Assembly (NCBI GenBank): GCA_018064695.1
Contig: JAGHUU010000118.1
Coordinates: 1-38,428 of the forward strand
Length of the DNA stretch: 38,428 nt
Reading direction: 5' to 3'
DNA from: Candidatus Blautia equi
GTDB taxonomy: Bacteria; Bacillota; Clostridia; Lachnospirales; Lachnospiraceae
The notes under the pieces are model-generated. The model did not search any database. It saw only the letters and a program-made list of their open reading frames with translations, and was not told the DNA's origin. Both the position numbers and the translations under genes were made by a program. How positions within the stretch are numbered: position 1 is the first letter of the stretch; each line of letters opens with the position of its first letter. Below are positions 1 to 6,864 of this stretch, piece after piece.

Positions 1-65
1 ATACAATATACACTGCAATGTCGAAAATAAAAGAAATAAAAATATAAATATTCAGAAAATAAGTG

Positions 66-94
66 TTGACAAATGGAATAATCTGATATATACT
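66..94 (+). promoter_or_regulatory. Consensus sigma-A promoter of orphan unit
   Basis: A perfect TTGACA (66-71) is separated by 17 bases from TATACT (89-94). Transcription would start near 101 and run into the terminator at 310-350. No gene of ordinary size lies between them. Confidence 0.7.
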
Positions 95-100
95 TAGCTC

Positions 101-350
101 ATCAAAACAAAACAAGATAAAAAACAAAAACCCAATTCAAGAAGAAAGAAAAAACTTCTTAGAAAACGGAGGACGGACCGATGGCATAGTCAGATCCCAT
201 CAAAAACCAAATCTAAACAGGAGGTACAGTCCAAAATACTAATTAAGATTCACCCCATAATTTAAGAAAGGTACTGGTGTAGACAATGAAATTACAGGAA
301 ATTCATTGAGAGGCCTATTCGAAACCCGAATTCGAATAGGCCTCCTTTTT
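101..350 (+). ncRNA. Candidate short untranslated or mini-peptide transcript
   Basis: This stretch is bounded by a consensus promoter and a strong intrinsic terminator, which predicts an RNA of about 250 bases. It is A-rich. It has two good Shine-Dalgarno sequences, GGAGGA at 168-173 and AGGAGG at 219-224. The first precedes an ATG-GCA-TAG mini-frame (181-189); the second has no usable ATG close behind it. A seven-codon frame (286-309) runs into the terminator stem. I see no tRNA, riboswitch or known small RNA motif. It could be a small RNA, a decayed leader whose gene was lost, or the remains of a short gene. The promoter and terminator are seen; the RNA itself is inferred. Confidence 0.4.
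310..350 (+). terminator. Intrinsic terminator
   Basis: A 14-bp arm GAGGCCTATTCGAA (310-323) pairs perfectly with 331-344 and is followed by CTTTTTATTGTTTTA. The T-run is on the plus side, so it ends the orphan unit rather than the convergent MATE gene. Its stem closely resembles that of the terminator at 7629-7668. Confidence 0.85.
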
Positions 351-356
351 ATTGTT

Positions 357-1706
357 TTATTTCTTTTTTCTGATATATGGATTCAGCCAGAAAGCCAGCA
401 ATAGTTCTATATCCATCAATACCCACATAACTGGTTCGCAGACGATGACGGCGTTGTAACCGAATTTTGGAATAAAGAAAATGACAAACAGGATCTTTCC
501 GATCAGTTCCATGACGCTGGAGATAACAGGGAGAATTTTCTGACCGATTGCCTGAAGGGCGGTTCTTGTCGCATTCAGAAGACCGAGGATCGCCATACAG
601 GGAACTACGAAGCGGAGATATCGTGTTCCATTTTGAAGAATCACTGCTTCGTCAGAGCCGGAGATCAGTCGGATCATGGTTGGGGCAATGAAAGTAACCA
701 GGACTCCAAGAATGCAGAAAAGGATCACGTTATAGATATAGGCGATCTTCATTCCTTTTCGGATTCGGTCTGCCTGATTGGCACCGAAGTTCTGTGATAC
801 AAAAGTGTTTACCGCCTGCATCATGCCAATGCTGAACATCATAAATACAGAGAAAAGCTTTCGTGCCGCGACGTGTCCGGCTACGACGAGGTATCCCAGA
901 CTGTTGATTCCGGACTGCAAAATAGCAGTTCCGGACTGTACGATACAGGACATAAGTCCCATGGAAATACCCTGGGAGACCATTTCTTTATATAGAGCCG
1001 GGTCGTATTTAAAATGTTCTTTCTCCGGAATGAGAAGAGGTACTTTTTTCAGAATATAAATAATACAGCAAATGACAGAAATCACCTGAGCGATCACGGT
1101 TGCAATGGCAGCACCGCGGATTCCCATTTTAAACACAAGGATGAAGAGCAGATCCAGACCGATGTTGGAGATGGAAGAGATCATCAGGAAGATCAGAGGC
1201 ATGACACTGTTTCCGATGGCACGCATGAGTCCGGAGCAGAGATTATATGCCAGAGAGACTGCGAAAAATAATACGATGGTGGAAACATAGGCATAAGCTT
1301 CCGGGAGTACGGTCTCCTCTGTTTTCAGAAATCTCAGGAATGGATTCAGGGAAGCATATGCGATGATCGTAACAAGCAGCGAGGTTACAAGGGCAATGAC
1401 CAGTGCGGCAGCGGTTGTTTTTTTCAACTGTTTGTGGGCGCCGGTTCCAAAATTTCGGGCGGTAACGATGGCAAGTCCGGAACCCATACCATTTGTGAAT
1501 CCCAGGAACAGATCATATACCGCAGCAGCAGATCCCATAGCTGCCAGAGAGGTCTCCCCAAGGGTATGACCGATGATAATTGTATCTACGGTACTATATA
1601 ACTGCTGAAATATAAGAGAAAAGAATACGGGGATAGCAAATCTTATTAAAGCCGGAAGAATCTTTCCATCCAGAAAGTTCACCTGCATTTTTCGTGCTGC
1701 TGCCAT
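357..1706 (-). CDS. MATE family multidrug/sodium antiporter
   Basis: This 449-residue polytopic membrane protein has the size and about twelve hydrophobic segments expected of the MATE family, which exports drugs or organic cations in exchange for sodium or protons. The N-terminal half has the MATE-type opening (PALIRFAIPVFFSLIFQQLY) and the region TIIIGHTLGETSLAAMG. A related second half begins near residue 240, as expected for the two-fold MATE fold. The start at 1706 is preceded by AAAGGAG with good spacing. The gene is alone on its strand and faces away from the sulfur operon. The natural substrate cannot be read from the sequence. Confidence 0.9.
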   Translation of the reverse strand: MAAARKMQVNFLDGKILPALIRFAIPVFFSLIFQQLYSTVDTIIIGHTLGETSLAAMGSAAAVYDLFLGFTNGMGSGLAIVTARNFGTGAHKQLKKTTAAALVIALVTSLLVTIIAYASLNPFLRFLKTEETVLPEAYAYVSTIVLFFAVSLAYNLCSGLMRAIGNSVMPLIFLMISSISNIGLDLLFILVFKMGIRGAAIATVIAQVISVICCIIYILKKVPLLIPEKEHFKYDPALYKEMVSQGISMGLMSCIVQSGTAILQSGINSLGYLVVAGHVAARKLFSVFMMFSIGMMQAVNTFVSQNFGANQADRIRKGMKIAYIYNVILFCILGVLVTFIAPTMIRLISGSDEAVILQNGTRYLRFVVPCMAILGLLNATRTALQAIGQKILPVISSVMELIGKILFVIFFIPKFGYNAVIVCEPVMWVLMDIELLLAFWLNPYIRKKK

Positions 1707-1760
1707 GCTTTTTGTCTCCTTTGTTATATGAGATTTTACATAATATAAATACCAGAATTA

Positions 1761-1790
1761 TTCATAACCTACGCATGATGAGTTTGGCAA
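1761..1790 (-). promoter_or_regulatory. Candidate promoter of the MATE gene
   Basis: On the minus strand TTGCCA (1790-1785) and TATGAA (1766-1761) are 18 bases apart, about 55 bases upstream of the MATE start. It is a moderate match and no other good candidate was seen. Confidence 0.4.
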
Positions 1791-1840
1791 GGTTTTTTGA
1801 ACCTTTGGGGAATCCGAAAAAAAATTATATTTTTTTGATA

Positions 1841-1875
1841 AACCTATTGACATAGTAGGATTATGGGTATATGAT
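1841..1875 (+). promoter_or_regulatory. Promoter of sulfur operon with dyad over the -35
   Basis: TTGACA (1847-1852) and TATGAT (1870-1875) are 17 bases apart. The -35 lies inside an imperfect inverted repeat, AAACCTA (about 1840-1846) and TAGGATT (1856-1862), that could be an operator. A Rrf2/CymR-type sulfur regulator would be a reasonable guess, but nothing in the window identifies the factor. Confidence 0.6.
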
Positions 1876-1912
1876 ACAACCATCAAATCCAACGGAAAGG
1901 GACGTGAAAGCA

Positions 1913-2038
1913 ATGAATACACAGAGAATCTATATTGCAAATCATCACATGTGTTGTTGTCGAATGTTTATCTCCCGGGCACAGAATATGGCCAGGTGTT
2001 TCGACATGCATTGTTTTTCACCTGTTTATTGCAGATAA
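1913..2038 (+). CDS. Cysteine-rich leader peptide (41 aa)
   Basis: The peptide begins MNTQRIYIANHHMCCCRMF and has six Cys and five Met in 41 residues, including Cys14-Cys15-Cys16 encoded by three consecutive TGT codons (1952-1960). It has a promoter upstream, a GGAAAGGGA ribosome site at 1894-1902, and ends before an intrinsic terminator that precedes a sulfur amino acid transporter. This is the classic arrangement of ribosome-mediated attenuation: translation should slow at the Cys codons when charged Cys-tRNA is scarce. An in-frame GTG at 1904 is an alternative start; the ATG has better spacing. The peptide probably has no function of its own. The role as a cysteine sensor is inference supported by the pairing arms described for the attenuator. 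Confidence 0.75.
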   Translation: MNTQRIYIANHHMCCCRMFISRAQNMARCFDMHCFSPVYCR

Positions 2039-2065
2039 CATACTGTAATGCCATTTGCCCGGGAG
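1972..2065 (+). promoter_or_regulatory. Antiterminator arms of the cysteine attenuator
   Basis: CTCCCGGGC at 1972-1980, inside the leader frame 12 bases after the last TGT, is perfectly complementary to GCCCGGGAG at 2057-2065, which is the 5' arm of the terminator. The helix is extended by ATGGC (1988-1992) with GCCAT (2050-2054) and an AA/TT step. A ribosome stalled on the first Cys codons would leave 1972-1992 free to form this antiterminator. A ribosome that reads through to the stop at 2036 would melt it and allow termination. Complementarity is seen directly; the switching is inferred. Confidence 0.75.
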
Positions 2066-2090
2066 TTTAAAACCCTCGGGCTTTTATTTT
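2057..2090 (+). terminator. Attenuator terminator before fused binding protein
   Basis: GCCCGGGAG (2057-2065) pairs with CCCTCGGGC (2073-2081), with one G-U and one mismatch, and TTTTATTTT follows. It lies between the leader peptide stop and the first transporter gene, so it is a conditional terminator. Confidence 0.85.
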
Positions 2091-2145
2091 GCCCGATCAG
2101 CTTCAGGACAAAAACTTAAACAGGAAAAAAGAGGAGAAAAAAATT

Positions 2146-3786
2146 ATGAAAGCAAATTTACTTAAGAGAACAGGAAGCATTTTTACCGCAGCAGCACTTG
2201 CAGGAACCTTATTCAGCATTCAGCCTGCAGCAGCAGACGATGGATTCAGAACCTTAGAGGAGATTCAGGAAAGCGGAACCGTAAACATCGGCGTTTTCTC
2301 AGACAAGAGCCCATTCGGATATGTGGATGAAAACGGAGATTATCAGGGCTATGACGTATACCTGGCAGAGAGACTCGGTGCTGATCTTGGTGTAGAGATC
2401 AATTATGTATCTACAGAAGCGGCAAACCGTATCGAGTATCTCCAGACCGGAAAAGTAGATATCATTCTTGCAAACTTTACCGTAACTGAAGAGAGAGCCC
2501 AGGAAGTAGACTTCGCTCTTCCATACATGAACGTAGCACTTGGTGTGGTTTCTCCTGAGGATGCAGTGCTTACATCCCTCGATGAGGTTGGAGCAGATGA
2601 CCAGATCATCGTTATCTCCGGTACCACAGCTGAGACTTATCTCACCAAAAACTACCCGGATATCAAACTTCAGAAATATGACGCTTACGCAGAAGCTAAA
2701 ACCGCTTTTGAAAACGGAAACGGAATCGCGTGGGCAAACGATAATACAGAGGTAATCGCATTCGCTATCGAAAATGAAGGCTTTGAGGTTGGTATCCCAT
2801 CCCTTGGAAGTGCCGATACCATTGCACCGGCAGTAACAAAGGGAAATGAGAGCCTTCTTACCTGGCTGAACGATGAGCTGGTTTCCCTCGGTGAGGAGCA
2901 GTTCTTCCACGCAGATTATGAGGCAACTCTTCTTGATACCTACGGTGCTGATTACGAGGACACCCTGGTAGTAGAAGGCGGAAAAGTAATCGGCGAAGAG
3001 AGTGCTGAGGAAGCTTCCGAAACAGCAGCCCTTGAAATTAAAGAAGGAAACGGCGAGACCATCAAGATCGCAGCTTCCCCTATCCCACACGCAGAGATCC
3101 TTGAGAAAGCAGCAGAGATTCTTGCTGAACACGGATACGTACTTGATATCGTGGAATTTGAAGACTATGTACAGCCAAACCTCGTAGTTGAGTCCGGCGA
3201 GTTTGATGCCAACTATGTAGAGCATGTACCATATCTGAACAGCTTCAACGAGGAGCAGGGAACCCATCTTGTTGATGCAGGCCAGATCCACTATGAGCCA
3301 TTTGGCATCTACCCTGGAAAGAAAGCAGACCTTGCCGATATCGCAGTGGGCGACAGAATTGCAGTTCCAAACGACACCACCAACGAAGCCAGAGCACTTC
3401 TCCTTCTCCAGGACAATGGTCTTCTGAAGCTTGCCGACGACGCCGGACTTACCGCAACCGTAAATGATATTGAAGAAAATCCATACGACATTGAGTTTGT
3501 AGAGCTTGAGGCAGCACAGGTAGCAAGAGTGATCAATGAAGTTGAGTATGTAGTACTGAACGGTAACTACGCTCTGGAAGCCGGCTTCTCTGTAGGAAAA
3601 GATTCCATCGCTTATGAGGCAAGCGATTCCATCGCAGCAAAAACCTATGTAAACATCATCGTAGTATACGAAGGACATGAGAACGATGACAAGATTCAGG
3701 CTCTGGTATCTGTACTGAGATCCGATGAGATCAAGAACTCTATCGAAGAGACCTATGACGGAGCAGTAGTTTTCTTTGAAAAATAA
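2146..3786 (+). CDS. Fused binding protein: family 3 (cystine-type) + MetQ/NlpA
   Basis: This 546-residue exported protein joins two complete solute-binding modules. Residues 1-30 form a signal peptide ending QPAAA-DD. Residues about 44-277 match family 3 amino-acid binding proteins (GTVNIGVFSDKSPFGYVDENG, then DIILANFTVTEERAQEVDFALPY). An acidic linker (278-303) leads to a MetQ/NlpA methionine-binding domain (305-546) with YVQPNLVVESGEFDANYVEH and YEPFGIYPGK. There is no lipobox cysteine, so membrane anchoring is unclear. The whole protein has no cysteine and only two methionines (1 and 128). The downstream genes encode matching membrane parts for both modules, so it probably delivers cystine-type and methionine-type substrates to two importers. 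The ATG at 2146 is chosen because GAGGAG precedes it by nine bases; an upstream in-frame extension overlaps the terminator. Expression is probably governed by the cysteine leader. Confidence 0.9.
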   Translation: MKANLLKRTGSIFTAAALAGTLFSIQPAAADDGFRTLEEIQESGTVNIGVFSDKSPFGYVDENGDYQGYDVYLAERLGADLGVEINYVSTEAANRIEYLQTGKVDIILANFTVTEERAQEVDFALPYMNVALGVVSPEDAVLTSLDEVGADDQIIVISGTTAETYLTKNYPDIKLQKYDAYAEAKTAFENGNGIAWANDNTEVIAFAIENEGFEVGIPSLGSADTIAPAVTKGNESLLTWLNDELVSLGEEQFFHADYEATLLDTYGADYEDTLVVEGGKVIGEESAEEASETAALEIKEGNGETIKIAASPIPHAEILEKAAEILAEHGYVLDIVEFEDYVQPNLVVESGEFDANYVEHVPYLNSFNEEQGTHLVDAGQIHYEPFGIYPGKKADLADIAVGDRIAVPNDTTNEARALLLLQDNGLLKLADDAGLTATVNDIEENPYDIEFVELEAAQVARVINEVEYVVLNGNYALEAGFSVGKDSIAYEASDSIAAKTYVNIIVVYEGHENDDKIQALVSVLRSDEIKNSIEETYDGAVVFFEK

Positions 3787-3858
3787 AAACAGCAGAGTAT
3801 AGAAAAGAAGAGAAGGAGGACGGGATGGTCCTCCTTCTGCCATACGGAGAGAAAAATT

Positions 3859-4875
3859 ATGAGCGAGATCGAGATTCGACATCTGACAAAAAAATTTGAA
3901 GTGAATAAGCACTGGATCACTGCCCTTGAGGATGTAAATCTGTCTATAGAATCCGGGGACATCTACGGCGTGATCGGAATGTCCGGAGCCGGAAAAAGCA
4001 CTTTGGTTAGATCCATCAACTTTCTGGAAAAGCCAACGGAAGGACAGGTCCTCATAGAAGGAACCGATCTCGCAGAATTATCCGGAAGGGAGCTCCGAAA
4101 AAAGAGAAGTGAGATTGGAATGATCTTTCAGGGCTTTAACCTTCTGGAACAGAAAAATGTCATAGATAATGTGTGTTTTCCGCTGGAGATCGCCGGCGTG
4201 AAAAAGAAAGAAGCCAGCGCGCGCGCCATAGAGTTATTAAAGATGGTTCAGCTGGAGGAGAAGGAGCGTGCATATCCATCCCAGTTATCCGGCGGACAAA
4301 AGCAGAGAGTGGCTATTGCCAGAGCCCTGGCAACCAGCCCAAAGATCCTGCTCTGTGATGAGGCCACCAGCGCGCTGGATCCGCAGACAACGGAATCTAT
4401 TCTAAAGCTTTTAAAGGAGATCAACGAGAAGCTTGGAATCACCATTGTGATCATCACCCATCAGATGTCTGTAGTGACCAGCATCTGTACAAAGGTTGCC
4501 ATTATTGACAGCGGCAGACTGGTGGAAGAAGGCTCTGTGGAAAAAATATTTGAATCCCCTTCCTCCGATGCGGCAAAAGAGCTGTTATCCGGAGTAAAAC
4601 GCCAGGCTTCTTCTCTGGAGATATTGCCGGCTTACAGAGTAATCCGAATTGTTTTCTCGGAAAATTCAGCTTATGAACCGGTGCTCTCCAATGTGATCCT
4701 GAAATTTGGTGTGCCGGTGAACATCCTGAAGGCGGATACAAAAAATGTGAACGGCAAGGCAAAAGGCGAGATGCTCCTGGGGCTTCCGGATGACCCGGAA
4801 GTGCAGGAACAGATCATTGCCTATCTGAAAGAAAGAGAACTGATCGTGTCGGAGGTGAAAGATTATGCTGGATGA
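3859..4875 (+). CDS. metN: Methionine ABC importer ATPase with NIL domain
   Basis: This 338-residue protein is the nucleotide-binding subunit of a MetNI-type importer. It has Walker A GMSGAGKST (40-48), a Q-loop IFQGFNLL, signature LSGGQKQR, Walker B ILLCDEATSALD and H-loop ITHQM. The C-terminal residues from about 255 (LPAYRVIRIVFSE onward) form the NIL domain, which in E. coli MetN binds methionine and inhibits transport when methionine is plentiful. The gene lies 72 bases after the fused binding protein and overlaps metI by 11 bases, so the two are probably translationally coupled. Unlike the binding protein it does contain cysteines. The assignment to methionine rests on family features; oxidised or derivatised methionine is also possible. 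Confidence 0.9.
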   Translation: MSEIEIRHLTKKFEVNKHWITALEDVNLSIESGDIYGVIGMSGAGKSTLVRSINFLEKPTEGQVLIEGTDLAELSGRELRKKRSEIGMIFQGFNLLEQKNVIDNVCFPLEIAGVKKKEASARAIELLKMVQLEEKERAYPSQLSGGQKQRVAIARALATSPKILLCDEATSALDPQTTESILKLLKEINEKLGITIVIITHQMSVVTSICTKVAIIDSGRLVEEGSVEKIFESPSSDAAKELLSGVKRQASSLEILPAYRVIRIVFSENSAYEPVLSNVILKFGVPVNILKADTKNVNGKAKGEMLLGLPDDPEVQEQIIAYLKERELIVSEVKDYAG

Positions 4876-5527
4876 AAAAGTGATTCTTATGCTCCTTGAG
4901 GGTATCAGGGATACTTTATATATGACGCTGTTTTCTACCTTTGCCGGATATGTCCTTGGATTACCGCTCGGAATAATTCTGAATGTGACCCGGGCAGACG
5001 GCCTGAAACCGAACAGAGTGATCTATCGGATCCTGGATATTACCTGCAATATTGTCAGAAGTATTCCTTTCCTGATCCTTCTGATCCTGCTGATCCCGTT
5101 TACCCGTGCACTGGTGGGACAGAGCTATGGATCAACGGCAACAATCGTTCCGCTTGTGATCTGCGCAGCACCTTACATTGCAAGAGTGGTGGAATCCTCC
5201 CTGAATGAAGTGGATGCCGGAGTCATCGAAGCGGCAAAATCCATGGGAGCCAGTGATTTCCAGATCATCCGCAAGGTGCTTCTGGTGGAGGCAAAGACAT
5301 CCCTGCTTACCGGTATGACCATCACAACCGGCCTTCTTCTTGGCTATTCCGCAATGTCCGGAACCGTGGGCGGCGGTGGACTGGGTGATATCGCCGTGCG
5401 TTATGGATATTACAGATGGCAGACGGATATTATGATCGTGACTGTTATCCTTCTGATCCTGATCTTCCAGATCATCCAGAATGTGGGGATGAAGATCGCA
5501 AATCTTCTGGATCACAGAAAACGTTAG
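4865..5527 (+). CDS. metI: Methionine ABC importer permease
   Basis: This 220-residue integral membrane protein has five predicted transmembrane helices and the MetI-type coupling motif EVDAGVIEAAKSMGASDFQIIRKVLL, which docks on the ATPase. The length and the sequence YRWQTDIMIVTVILLILIFQIIQNVGMKIA near the C-terminus are typical of MetI. Its start lies inside the end of metN. It should form a homodimer with two MetN subunits and take substrate from the MetQ half of the fused binding protein. Confidence 0.9.
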   Translation: MLDEKVILMLLEGIRDTLYMTLFSTFAGYVLGLPLGIILNVTRADGLKPNRVIYRILDITCNIVRSIPFLILLILLIPFTRALVGQSYGSTATIVPLVICAAPYIARVVESSLNEVDAGVIEAAKSMGASDFQIIRKVLLVEAKTSLLTGMTITTGLLLGYSAMSGTVGGGGLGDIAVRYGYYRWQTDIMIVTVILLILIFQIIQNVGMKIANLLDHRKR

Positions 5528-5547
5528 ACAGATTGGAGAATTAAGAT

Positions 5548-6207
5548 ATGAATGTGGAAGTTATGAGAGAGTATCTTCCTCTTTACTGGCGGGCACTTCT
5601 GCTGACACTGAAGGTGGGCTGGATTGGCGTACTGCTGGCTTTTCTGTTCGGGCTCATCTGTGCGGTGACCATTCACCTTGGCATTCCTGTTCTGAGACGC
5701 CTGTTTAAGATTTATATTGAACTGTTCCGAAATACCCCTCTTCTGGTTCAGCTGTTCTTTATGTATTTTGCGCTCCCGAAGATCGGTATTCGCATCTCGC
5801 CGGAAGTATGCGGCAGTCTGGGCCTGGGCCTTCTTGGCGGGGCTTACATGGCAGAGACCTTCCGAAGCGGACTGGAGGGGATTCCTGCCATCCAGGAGGA
5901 GAGCGCTGCAAGCCTTGGAATGAACCGGCTGCAGATCTTCTGCTATGTGATACTCCCTCAGACTATTTCCGTCAGTATCCCCGGTATTCTTGCAAATGTG
6001 ATCTTTCTTCTGAAGGAGACCAGCGTTTTTTCTGTGATCAGCCTTATGGATCTTATGTTTACCGCAAAAGACCTGATTGGAATGTATGCGAAGACCATAG
6101 AATGTCTGACCCTTCTGGTTATTTTTTATTTAATCATGCTGCTCCCTGTTTCCATACTGGGAAGCTGGCTGGAGAGGAGGGTGCGTTATGCAGAGTTTGG
6201 GGATTGA
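5548..6207 (+). CDS. Polar amino acid (cystine-type) ABC permease 1
   Basis: This 219-residue permease belongs to the HisM/GlnP/TcyL family. It has several membrane helices, the family segment FRNTPLLVQLFFMYFALP, and an EAA loop GLEGIPAIQEESAASLGMNRLQIF. Family members pair with a second permease, an ATPase and a family 3 binding protein to import polar amino acids, including cystine. It follows metI by 20 bases and overlaps the next permease gene by 20 bases. It should use the N-terminal half of the fused binding protein. Cystine is inferred from the leader peptide and from the methionine partner, not from the permease itself. Confidence 0.88.
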   Translation: MNVEVMREYLPLYWRALLLTLKVGWIGVLLAFLFGLICAVTIHLGIPVLRRLFKIYIELFRNTPLLVQLFFMYFALPKIGIRISPEVCGSLGLGLLGGAYMAETFRSGLEGIPAIQEESAASLGMNRLQIFCYVILPQTISVSIPGILANVIFLLKETSVFSVISLMDLMFTAKDLIGMYAKTIECLTLLVIFYLIMLLPVSILGSWLERRVRYAEFGD

Positions 6208-6862
6208 TGTACTCTTTAAGGGAAAGAATTTTATCCGCCTCATGGGTGGTTTATGGGTGGCTGTCCGAATCAGTCTGATTTCTGTGGTCATCAGCATTGT
6301 GCTTGGTCTTCTCATCGGCATGCTTATGACTTCTGGCAATAAAATCCTGAAGGCTGTATTTCGCATCTATCTGGAAATCGTGAGAATCATGCCTCAGATG
6401 GTACTGCTGTTTCTTGTCTATTTTGGCACCACGAGGGTGTTTGGCTGGGATCTGGAGGCGGAAACCTCGGCTATCTTTGTGTTCTCCTTCTGGGGAACGG
6501 CCGAGATGGCGGATCTGGTTCGCGGTGCGCTGATCAGCATTCCGTCGATCCAGTATGAAAGCGCCAGAGCTCTCGGTATGAAGGAGAGTCAGGTCTTCCT
6601 GCTGGTCATTCTTCCGCAGGCCGTGCGCCGTCTGATCCCGCTTTCCATAAACCTGATCACCAGAATGATCAAGACCACCAGTCTTGTGATGATGATCGGT
6701 ATTGTGGAAGTGCTGAAGGTGGCGCAGCAGATCATAGAGGCAAACAGAAAGGCTTCTCCAAACGCGGCCTTTGGCCTCTTTGGAACGGTTTTTCTTCTGT
6801 ATTTTATTATTTGCTGGCCGGTAAGCAGGCTTGCAGCATATCTTGAAAAAAGGTGGGCATAA
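6188..6862 (+). CDS. Polar amino acid (cystine-type) ABC permease 2
   Basis: This second HisM/GlnP-type permease has 224 residues, the region RIMPQMVLLFLVYFGTTR and an EAA loop ALISIPSIQYESARALGMKESQVFLLV. The ATG at 6188 follows a strong GGAGAGGAGG site inside the end of the previous gene, which suggests translational coupling. Two different permease genes side by side suggest a heterodimeric channel, as in B. subtilis TcyLM or enteric HisQM. Its partner ATPase follows directly. Confidence 0.88.
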   Translation: MQSLGIDVLFKGKNFIRLMGGLWVAVRISLISVVISIVLGLLIGMLMTSGNKILKAVFRIYLEIVRIMPQMVLLFLVYFGTTRVFGWDLEAETSAIFVFSFWGTAEMADLVRGALISIPSIQYESARALGMKESQVFLLVILPQAVRRLIPLSINLITRMIKTTSLVMMIGIVEVLKVAQQIIEANRKASPNAAFGLFGTVFLLYFIICWPVSRLAAYLEKRWA

Positions 6863-6864
6863 CT

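Noticed and set aside
1847-2145. T-box or SAM riboswitch before the methionine/cystine genes
   Set aside because: No T-box GGTGG sequence or S-box core is visible. The leader peptide and its alternative helices explain the region better.
2299-3912. A 537-codon open frame antisense to the fused binding protein
   Set aside because: It has no family features, no ribosome site, and odd Cys/Tyr/Ile-rich composition. It arises from the codon bias of the true gene, whose two domains and operon context are clear.
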